Shown here one piece after another: positions 45,801 through 57,800 of a stretch of DNA of 64,000 bases (its first letter is position 1; each line of letters begins with the position of its first letter). Source of the stretch: UBA6059 sp965227155. GTDB lineage: Bacteria; Bacteroidota; Bacteroidia; Cytophagales; Cyclobacteriaceae. A program made the translations under genes and the position numbers. The stretch spans positions 4,960,001 through 5,024,000 of the forward strand of contig OZ245731.1 in NCBI GenBank assembly GCA_965227155.1, read 5' to 3'. Below the pieces are notes generated by a model that saw only the letters and a program-made list of their open reading frames with translations, was not told the origin of the DNA and did not search any database.

Positions 45801-48800
45801 TACTGATCGCTGACCTGGTCAATGCTTGTGATACGGCTATCACCGTTTCTATCATCAATGATACAAATGATGAGTTTACCACTTTTGACCTTACAGGAGA
45901 TGCTACTGCCAATGACGTGACCGCTTGTGTGGGGGGTACTGGGTTCCCTGATGGTTCTATCATACTCGATGTAACTGCTCTCAATGCTGGCCCCGTCAAT
46001 GGTTCAGGTGACTATACGTTCAGAATATATGCCGGTACTTCGGCTGTTGGTGCGCCTGATAGCACCGATGCTTCTGCCCCTTACGACTTTACCAACCTGC
46101 CTACCGGTGACTACACCGTCGAAGTGGTTGACAATGTCTCAGGATGTACTACGCTGCCTATCACACTCAACGTGGGCGAATCTCCCGACAGGCCCGACTT
46201 CTCACCTATCGCTGTGTCACCTACTGGTCCTACGCAAAACAATACCGTCTGCGATGAAACACTCGCTACTGGTGGGTTCAACGGTCAAATAACCGTCGCT
46301 CCTGATGTAGCAGGTACTTCCGCTAACTACTCATACCAGTGGTACTCCGGCGCTTCTACTGACCCGGCTGATTTGATAGCCGCTGAAACTGATTCGGTAA
46401 TCTCCGGTATCGAAGGTGGTGACTATACCGTACTGATCGCTGACCTGGTCAATGCTTGTGATACGGCTATCACCGTTTCTATCATCAATGATACAAATGA
46501 TGAGTTTACCACTTTTGACCTTACAGGAGATGCTACTGCCAATGACGTGACCGCTTGTGTAGGGGGCACTGGGTTCCCTGATGGTTCTATCATACTCGAT
46601 GTAACTGCTCTCAATGCTGGCCCCGTCAATGGTTCAGGTGACTATACGTTCAGAATATATGCCGGTACTTCGGCTGTTGGTGCGCCTGATAGCACCGATG
46701 CTTCTGCCCCTTACGACTTTACCAACCTGCCTACCGGTGACTACACCGTCGAAGTGGTTGACAATGTCTCAGGATGTACTACGCTGCCTATCACACTCAA
46801 CGTGGGCGAATCTCCCGACAGACCCGACTTCTCACCTATCGCTGTGTCGCCTACTGGCCCTACGCAAAACAATACCGTCTGCGATGAAACACTCGCTACT
46901 GGTGGGTTCAACGGTCAAATAACCGTCGCTCCTGATGTTGCAGGTACTTCCGGTAACTATACCTATCAGTGGTATACTGGAGGAAGTACAGACATAGCAA
47001 ATATCCTGGCTTCTCAAACTGACTCTGTTTTAGTTGGAGTTGAAGGAGGAACATACACAGTAAGTATTACTGATAATCTAAACAACTGTGATACAACCAT
47101 AACTGCTTCAATTAATAATGAAGGCGGTACGGTAGAGATACCTACAGATTTGGTCACGGATGCTATAGACACAACCCATGTTACAGTTTGTCTGGGGGCA
47201 ATTAATTATCCAAATGGTGCCATTTCTCTTGAAGGAACGGACCTATTGCCATCAACTGGTTCTTTTGATGTAACATGGTTCTGGGGAACTTCAGTAGATA
47301 GTTCCAGAGTAATAACAGACGGTGCAAATATGGGTACCTTAAAAAGTACTGATCCTTATGCACAAGCTGTGGATTTATCAGATTCCTTGACACTTCAAAA
47401 TGTTGATCCCGGTTTCTATACAGTCAGACTAATTGACCGAAATACCGGTTGTATTTCTGATCCAGTGACTATCGAGATCGAAGACCAATCCACACCTATT
47501 GCGTTTGACATTGAAGTAATTCAGGATAATTTCTCGTGTGACAATAGTAATCCTACTGGGGAGATAGATGTAAATGTGACTGGCGGTGATGGATCTGCCG
47601 GTTACCTTTTTGAATGGTTTAATGGCACATCTGCTCTTGGCGCTCCATTTGATACTGAAAATGATGGTGCTCCTACTACCACAAACAGTAATCAAACAAG
47701 CCTTTCTAATGGAAGCTATACTGTAAGAGTTACAGACAATGCAACTGGTTGTTTTGATATACAAACTGTCAATATCATTCGAAGTATACCTCAAATTGTG
47801 GTTACGCTTGGCCAAACAGACCAGAATGAATGTAACCCACCGAATGGTTCTGCATACATTGCTGATATTGATACAATCTTCACTAATGGAACTCCTCGTG
47901 GCTATGTTGGAGACTTCCAATTCCATTGGTATGCAGGCCAGGATACAACAGGTAATGCGATAGATCCAGGTGTGGAAGCTTCTGCATCAACTGACAGTTT
48001 ACAAAATCAAGCAGCGGGATATTACACAGTTTTTGTATCAGATAATGCATCAAACTGTGTCGCTTCACTAAGAACTATTGAAATAATTGATGATGTATCA
48101 GGAAATGCTCCTATTGTAGATTTTGAACCTAATATTGTTCCAAGTAGTTGTGCGGCCGAAAATGGTCAACTTACAGCTGAAGTTACACACTCTAATCCAG
48201 TTTCTTTTGAATGGTTTCAAGGATCAGCTGATTATACTCCTGTGGACTCTGCCGGGCAAGGCCTAGAGGATGGTGATATTTTAATTGGTGGAACAATAGG
48301 CGTAGACCTTGACACATTAACTGGACCCGATAGAGCAGTAATTGCAAATGCGATACCCGGACTATACACTCTTGTGGTTACAGATGAAACAACTGGATGT
48401 AGATTTCAATCAACTTACGATTTACCTTATAATGGAATCCAAGCAACCACCACATTAACTATTGATCACGTTACGGACTGCCCAGATAATGGAACCGCTA
48501 GGGTAGCTTTGGCAGATAATATTGAAATAAGTTATAACGAAGTAGATAAGTCTGGTGACTTTAATTTATTAGATTCAATACAGGATAACCTAGGTAATGT
48601 TCTAGGAGTTGTTTCAGACACAACAAACCAAAATGCTAGCCCAACAGGCTCAATACGAGTTTCGGTATTAACAGGAGATTTTACTGGCTTAACTGAATTT
48701 GAAACTATTGATGGATCAACCACCATCACTAATGGTAGTGTAGCTGAAATAGGAAATATTGCAACCTCTTTTGATGATATTGGACAATATAATATATACC

Positions 48801-51800
48801 TTTATGCCGGTTCGGGTGTTCCTGCTGATCGTTTTAGCGGTTATGATGTGGTTAATTCTGTAGGAGTTGTTCTGAGATTTCCTTATGTATACGATGCTCA
48901 ATCTGGAAGGCTTTATGATGGTGATGGAAATGATATAACACCAGGAATACCTACACCAATATCTCAGTCAGATACTGCTTCTTTCCCAGGATTACCCTCA
49001 GGAACATACACTGCTATTGCCAGAGAGGATACTACGGTAGCATTTCCGGGAGGTAGAGGAACTGTCGCATTTGGAGAGTTGTGTTTCTCACTTGCTGCAA
49101 CCGATAGCGTGTTTCAAAAAGCATTCACCCCATTACTGGACTCAATTTCAATAACGAACAATTCAATATGCGATCCTTCTATCGCAGGCAATAATAATGG
49201 GGGCATTAGGGCTTATGCAAGACGTGAAGCAGAAGATAGCACCACTGTAGCTATGAATTTCCATTGGTATTTCGGCCCTGATACTTCTGGTGGTATATTA
49301 GATAGCGATTCAATAGGCTTTTCCACAAGCGGTGCTTCTGTAAACCCTTCCGAAACTGTTTTTGCTGATTTTGGTGATAGTGGAGATACTTTAGCTGCCG
49401 GTGATTATACGCTTGTTTTGGAAACTATTTCCTCTGCAGCTTTTAATGGTAATCCATTTGGCAATACTTGTTTCTCAGATACAATAACATTTACTGTACA
49501 AAACTCACCTACCGATCATATTTTAACTCAAGCCAAGGTTACTGATGTAACTAATTGTGAACCTATCGATTCAGGAATAATCTCAGTATGGAGTGATGAA
49601 TTCGTAAGTAATGGTCTAGCTACAGACACTGCTACAATTGCAGGGTATGACTTTGAATTTTATGATTCTGATAGAAATATTATTCAGGCCTTTGGTGTTG
49701 ATACCGTTTTAAATAATCAAGAAGCTGGCATTTATTTTATTCTAGGTAGGCATAAAGCATCGGGATGTTTCACCGATACTTTACAAGTCGAGATAGAATT
49801 TATCACTACTGAACCAATAATTACATTTGGTGCCCCTACTTTAAATACTAGCTGCGATCCAGATGTAAATGAAGGAAATGGTGAAATTTTATTTACCATA
49901 GCAAACCCTGAAATAAATTCGGACTATGAATACAAATGGTTTGTTGGAAATGATACAACCGGTTTACAGCTTGTAAATGGTGGATCAATAACCGGTGCAG
50001 CAGGAATCATTAATCATGCTGATCCTGCAGACTACACAAGGACACTCGCAGGAATAGCAGGTGGCACTTACACACTAGCAGTTTATGATAGGCAACCAAC
50101 CAGCAGTAATTGTGTCGTTGTTTCAACTTTTGTATTAGAAGATAATATAGCTGTATTATCCTTGAATGCGTTAGCAGGTGATGCAGCTATTGCACCAAAT
50201 ACATCTTGTTCAAATACTCCGTCAACTGGGTACATAAAAATCGATTCTGTAAGGGAAGATGGGGTAGCCATTGCTATCACAAATGACTATACAATTAATT
50301 GGCCTACATACGCGACAGACGCTGGTATATTAGCAACCAGAGATATAAATAATGATAGTCTTTATAATTTGCCAGCAGGTACGTACAAAGCCCAAATATT
50401 CAACAATATCACTCAATGCAGTTTATCTGATTCCGCTGTTTTTGTTGTAGAAGAAATAATAGTGAACCCTGCTATCACTCTAGTGACCAAAACCGCTGAT
50501 GCCTTCTGTGATAATACCGGCGAACGTGGTGATGGTACAGTGGAAATTGCCGTATCCGAAGATGGGAACCCTGCTAACCTGGCAGTATACACCATCGAAT
50601 GGTACCGAGGAAACTCTACTGCTGCAGGTGACCAGATATTCCCTGTCGAAGGGGCTAACAACCTCAGGGGGTCTGCAAGGGACCTGTCTGCTGGTGACTT
50701 TACATCACTCGATAGCCTCGCTTCTGGGGACTACACCGTTGTGGTAACCAAAGACCCGGCTACAGCTCCAAACGCCGGATGTAGCGTAACTTCCGTATTC
50801 AATATCACTATCGATCAGCCTACCCTGACCATCGCTCAGGCGGATGTCAATAGCCAGGATAACCAAAACTGTGCTAACCCTAACGGCTATGTAACCATCA
50901 CAGCGGTCTCTGAAGATGGCAACAACGCTGCTTTCCCACTTAGCGACTACTCTTTCGATTGGGAAAAAGATGGTGCAGCTTTCGCTGGTACTGTGTCCGA
51001 CTCGCTAGGTGGTACAGGTAACAGCATCATTGAACTTGACTCTGGTAACTACACTGTTACTGCTACCAACACCGTGACCGGGTGTGTTACTAATGCTACC
51101 TTCTCTATAGGACTCGATGATATCGGCGTGAACCCTGCTATCACTCTAGTCACCAAAACCGCTGATGCCTTCTGTGATAATACCGGCGAACGTGGCGATG
51201 GTACAGTGGAAATTGCCGTATCCGAAGATGGGAACCCTGCTAACCTGGCAGTATACACCATCGAATGGTACCGAGGAAACTCTACTGCTGCAGGTGACCA
51301 GATATTCCCTGTCGAAGGGGCTAACAACCTCAGGGGGTCTGCAAGGGACCTGTCTGCTGGTGACTTTACATCACTCGATAGCCTCGCTTCTGGGGACTAC
51401 ACCGTTGTGGTAACCAAAGACCCGGCTACAGCTCCAAACGCCGGATGTAGCGTAACTTCCGTATTCAATATCACTATCGATCAGCCTACCCTGACCATCG
51501 CTCAGGCGGATGTCAATAGCCAGGATAACCAAAACTGTGCTAACCCTAACGGCTATGTAACCATCACAGCGGTCTCTGAAGATGGCAACAACGCTGCTTT
51601 CCCACTTAGCGACTACTCTTTCGATTGGGAAAAAGATGGTGCGGCTTTCGCTGGTACTGTGTCCGACTCGCTAGGTGGTACAGGTAACAGCATCATTGAA
51701 CTTGACTCTGGTAACTACACTGTTACTGCTACCAACACCGTGACCGGGTGTGTTACTAATGCTACCTTCTCTATAGGACTCGATGATATCGGCGTGAACC

Positions 51801-54800
51801 CTGCTATCACTCTAGTCACCAAAACCGCTGATGCCTTCTGTGATAATACCGGCGAACGTGGCGATGGTACAGTGGAAATTGCCGTATCCGAAGATGGGAA
51901 CCCTGCTAACCTGGCAGTATACACCATCGAATGGTACCGAGGAAACTCTACTGCTGCAGGTGACCAGATATTCCCTGTCGAAGGGGCTAACAACCTCAGG
52001 GGGTCTGCAAGGGACCTGTCTGCTGGTGACTTTACATCACTCGATAGCCTCGCTTCTGGGGACTACACCGTTGTGGTAACCAAAGACCCGGCTACAGCTC
52101 CAAACGCCGGATGTAGCGTAACTTCCGTATTCAATATCACTATCGATCAGCCTACCCTGACCATCGCTCAGGCGGATGTCAATAGCCAGGATAACCAAAA
52201 CTGTGCTAACCCTAACGGCTATGTAACCATCACTGCTGTCTCTGAAGATGGCAACAACGCTGCTTTCCCACTTAGCGACTACTCTTTCGATTGGGAAAAA
52301 GATGGTGCAGCTTTCGCTGGTACTGTGTCCGACTCGCTAGGTGGTACAGGTAACAGCATCATTGAACTTGACTCTGGTAACTACACTGTTACTGCTACCA
52401 ACACCGTGACCGGGTGTGTTACTAATGCTACCTTCTCTATAGGACTCGATGATATCGGCGTGAACCCTGCTATCACTCTAGTCACCAAAACCGCTGATGC
52501 CTTCTGTGATAATACCGGCGAACGTGGCGATGGTACAGTGGAAATTGCCGTATCCGAAGATGGGAACCCTGCTAACCTGGCAGTATACACCATCGAATGG
52601 TACCGAGGAAACTCTACTGCTGCAGGTGACCAGATATTCCCTGTCGAAGGGGCTAACAACCTCAGGGGGTCTGCAAGGGACCTGTCTGCTGGTGACTTTA
52701 CATCACTCGATAGCCTCGCTTCTGGGGACTACACCGTTGTGGTAACCAAAGACCCGGCTACAGCTCCAAACGCCGGATGTAGCGTAACTTCCGTATTCAA
52801 CATCACCATCGATCAGCCTACCCTGACCATCGCTCAGGCGGATGTCAATAGCCAGGATAACCAAAACTGTGTCAACCCTAACGGCTATGTAACCATCACT
52901 GCTGTCTCTGAAGATGGCAACAACGCTGCTTTCCCACTTAGCGACTACTCTTTCGATTGGGAAAAAGATGGTGCAGCTTTCGCTGGTACTGTGTCCGACT
53001 CGCTAGGTGGTACAGGTAACAGCATCATTGAACTTGACTCTGGTAACTACACTGTTACTGCTACCAACACCGTGACCGGGTGTGTTACTAATGCTACCTT
53101 CTCTATAGGACTCGATGATATCGGCGTGAACCCTGCTATCACTCTAGTCACCAAAACCGCTGATGCCTTCTGTGATAATACCGGCGAACGTGGCGATGGT
53201 ACAGTGGAAATTGCCGTATCCGAAGATGGGAACCCTGCTAACCTGGCAGTATACACCATCGAATGGTACCGAGGAAACTCTACTGCTGCAGGTGACCAGA
53301 TATTCCCTGTCGAAGGGGCTAACAACCTCAGGGGGTCTGCAAGGGACCTGTCTGCTGGTGACTTTACATCACTCGATAGCCTCGCTTCTGGGGACTACAC
53401 CGTTGTGGTAACCAAAGACCCGGCTACAGCTCCAAACGCCGGATGTAGCGTAACTTCCGTATTCAACATCACCATCGATCAGCCTAACCTGACCATCGCT
53501 CAGGCGGATGTCAATAGCCAGGATAACCAAAACTGTGCTAACCCTAACGGCTATGTAACCATCACTGCTGTCTCTGAAGATGGCAACAACGCTGCTTTCC
53601 CACTTAGCGACTACTCTTTCGATTGGGAAAAAGATGGTGCGGCTTTCGCTGGTACTGTGTCCGACTCGCTAGGTGGTACAGGTAACAGCATCATTGAACT
53701 TGACTCTGGTAACTACACTGTTACTGCTACCAACACCGTGACCGGGTGTGTTACTAATGCTACCTTCTCTATAGGACTCGATGATATCGGCGTGAACCCT
53801 GCTATCACTCTAGTGACCAAAACCGCTGATGCCTTCTGTGATAATACCGGCGGACGTGGCGATGGTACAGTGGAAATTGCCGTATCCGAAGATGGGAACC
53901 CTGCTAACCTGGCAGTATACACCATCGAATGGTACCGAGGAAACTCTACTGCTGCAGGTGACCAGATATTCCCTGTCGAAGGGGCTAACAACCTCAGGGG
54001 GTCTGCAAGGGACCTGTCTGCTGGTGACTTTACATCACTCGATAGCCTCGCTTCTGGGGACTACACCGTTGTGGTAACCAAAGACCCGGCTACAGCTCCA
54101 AACGCCGGATGTAGCGTAACTTCCGTATTCAATATCACTATCGATCAGCCTACCCTGACCATCGCTCAGGCGGATGTCAATAGCCAGGATAACCAAAACT
54201 GTGCTAACCCTAACGGCTATGTAACCATCACTGCTGTCTCTGAAGATGGCAACAACGCTGCTTTCCCACTTAGCGACTACTCTTTCGATTGGGAAAAAGA
54301 TGGTGCAGCTTTCGCTGGTACTGTGTCCGACTCGCTAGGTGGTACAGGTAACAGCATCATTGAACTTGACTCTGGTAACTACACTGTTACTGCTACCAAC
54401 ACCGTGACCGGGTGTGTTACTAATGCTACCTTCTCTATAGGACTCGATGATATCGGCGTGAACCCTGCTATCACTCTAGTCACCAAAACCGCTGATGCCT
54501 TCTGTGATAATACCGGCGAACGTGGCGATGGTACAGTGGAAATTGCCGTATCCGAAGATGGGAACCCTGCTAACCTGGCAGTATACACCATCGAATGGTA
54601 CCGAGGAAACTCTACTGCTGCAGGTGACCAGATATTCCCTGTCGAAGGGGCTAACAACCTCAGGGGGTCTGCAAGGGACCTGTCTGCTGGTGACTTTACA
54701 TCACTCGATAGCCTCGCTTCTGGGGACTACACCGTTGTGGTAACCAAAGACCCGGCTACAGCTCCAAACGCCGGATGTAGCGTAACTTCCGTATTCAACA

Positions 54801-57800
54801 TCACCATCGATCAGCCTAACCTGACCATCGCTCAGGCGGATGTCAATAGCCAGGATAACCAAAACTGTGCTAACCCTAACGGCTATGTAACCATCACTGC
54901 TGTCTCTGAAGATGGCAACAACGCTGCTTTCCCACTTAGCGACTACTCTTTCGATTGGGAAAAAGATGGTGCGGCTTTCGCTGGTACTGTGTCCGACTCG
55001 CTAGGTGGTACAGGTAACAGCATCATTGAACTTGACTCTGGTAACTACACTGTTACTGCTACCAACACCGTGACCGGGTGTGTTACTAATGCTACCTTCT
55101 CTATAGGACTCGATGATATCGGCGTGAACCCTGCTATCACTCTAGTGACCAAAACCGCTGATGCCTTCTGTGATAATACCGGCGGACGTGGCGATGGTAC
55201 AGTGGAAATTGCCGTATCCGAAGATGGGAACCCTGCTAACCTGGCAGTATACACCATCGAATGGTACCGAGGAAACTCTACTGCTGCAGGTGACCAGATA
55301 TTCCCTGTCGAAGGGGCTAACAACCTCAGGGGGTCTGCAAGGGACCTGTCTGCTGGTGACTTTACATCACTCGATAGCCTCGCTTCTGGGGACTACACCG
55401 TTGTGGTAACCAAAGACCCGGCTACAGCTCCAAACGCCGGATGTAGCGTAACTTCCGTATTCAATATCACTATCGATCAGCCTACCCTGACCATCGCTCA
55501 GGCGGATGTCAATAGCCAGGATAACCAAAACTGTGCTAACCCTAACGGCTATGTAACCATCACTGCTGTCTCTGAAGATGGCAACAACGCTGCTTTCCCA
55601 CTTAGCGACTACTCTTTCGATTGGGAAAAAGATGGTGCAGCTTTCGCTGGTACTGTGTCCGACTCGCTAGGTGGTACAGGTAACAGCATCATTGAACTTG
55701 ACTCTGGTAACTACACTGTTACTGCTACCAACACCGTGACCGGGTGTGTTACTAATGCTACCTTCTCTATAGGACTCGATGATATCGGCGTGAACCCTGC
55801 TATCACTCTAGTCACCAAAACCGCTGATGCCTTCTGTGATAATACCGGCGAACGTGGCGATGGTACAGTGGAAATTGCCGTATCCGAAGATGGGAACCCT
55901 GCTAACCTGGCAGTATACACCATCGAATGGTACCGAGGAAACTCTACTGCTACAGGTGACCAGATATTCCCTGTCGAAGGGGCTAACAACCTCAGGGGGT
56001 CTGCAAGGGACCTGTCTGCTGGTGACTTTACATCACTCGATAGCCTCGCTTCTGGGGACTACACCGTTGTGGTAACCAAAGACCCGGCTACAGCTCCAAA
56101 CGCCGGGTGTAGCGTAACTTCCGTATTCAACATCACCATCGATCAGCCTACCCTGACCATCGCTCAGGCGGATGTCAATAGCCAGGATAACCAAAACTGT
56201 GCTAACCCTAACGGCTATGTAACCATCACTGCTGTCTCTGAAGATGGCAACAACGCTGCTTTCCCACTTAGCGACTACTCTTTCGATTGGGAAAAAGATG
56301 GTGCAGCTTTCGCTGGTACTGTGTCCGACTCGCTAGGTGGTACAGGTAACAGCATCATTGAACTTGACTCTGGTAACTACACTGTTACTGCTACCAACAC
56401 CGTGACCGGGTGTGTTACTAATGCTACCTTCTCTATAGGACTCGATGATATCGGCGTGAACCCTGCTATCACTCTAGTGACCAAAACCGCTGATGCCTTC
56501 TGTGATAATACCGGCGAACGTGGCGATGGTACAGTGGAAATTGCCGTATCCGAAGATGGGAACCCTGCTAACCTGGCAGTATACACCATCGAATGGTACC
56601 GAGGAAACTCTACTGCTGCAGGTGACCAGATATTCCCTGTCGAAGGGGCTAACAACCTCAGGGGGTCTGCAAGGGACCTGTCTGCTGGTGACTTTACATC
56701 ACTCGATAGCCTCGCTTCTGGGGACTACACCGTTGTGGTAACCAAAGACCCGGCTACAGCTCCAAACGCCGGATGTAGCGTAACTTCCGTATTCAATATC
56801 ACTATCGATCAGCCTACCCTGACCATCGCTCAGGCGGATGTCAATAGCCAGGATAACCAAAACTGTGCTAACCCTAACGGCTATGTAACCATCACAGCGG
56901 TCTCTGAAGATGGCAACAACGCTGCTTTCCCACTTAGCGACTACTCTTTCGATTGGGAAAAAGATGGTGCAGCTTTCGCTGGTACTGTGTCCGACTCGCT
57001 AGGTGGTACAGGTAACAGCATCATTGAACTTGACTCTGGTAACTACACTGTTACTGCTACCAACACCGTGACCGGGTGTGTTACTAATGCTACCTTCTCT
57101 ATAGGACTCGATGATATCGGCGTGAACCCTGCTATCACTCTAGTCACCAAAACCGCTGATGCCTTCTGTGATAATACCGGCGAACGTGGCGATGGTACAG
57201 TGGAAATTGCCGTATCCGAAGATGGGAACCCTGCTAACCTGGCAGTATACACCATCGAATGGTACCGAGGAAACTCTACTGCTGCAGGTGACCAGATATT
57301 CCCTGTCGAAGGGGCTAACAACCTCAGGGGGTCTGCAAGGGACCTGTCTGCTGGTGACTTTACATCACTCGATAGCCTCGCTTCTGGGGACTACACCGTT
57401 GTGGTAACCAAAGACCCGGCTACAGCTCCAAACGCCGGATGTAGCGTAACTTCCGTATTCAATATCACTATCGATCAGCCTACCCTGACCATCGCTCAGG
57501 CGGATGTCAATAGCCAGGATAACCAAAACTGTGCTAACCCTAACGGCTATGTAACCATCACAGCGGTCTCTGAAGATGGCAACAACGCTGCTTTCCCACT
57601 TAGCGACTACTCTTTCGATTGGGAAAAAGATGGTGCGGCTTTCGCTGGTACTGTGTCCGACTCGCTAGGTGGTACAGGTAACAGCATCATTGAACTTGAC
57701 TCTGGTAACTACACTGTTACTGCTACCAACACCGTGACCGGGTGTGTTACTAATGCTACCTTCTCTATAGGACTCGATGATATCGGCGTGAACCCTGCTA

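Noticed and set aside
38863..46922. Series of identical small ORFs every 630 bp on both strands (68 and 102 codons)
   Set aside because: They lie wholly inside the giant coding frame in other frames and recur only because the DNA unit recurs. They have no signal, RBS or composition of their own.
47429..47926. 165-codon minus-strand ORF between the arrays
   Set aside because: Antisense to single-copy SprB-like repeats in the giant frame; no initiation signal or recognisable domain.
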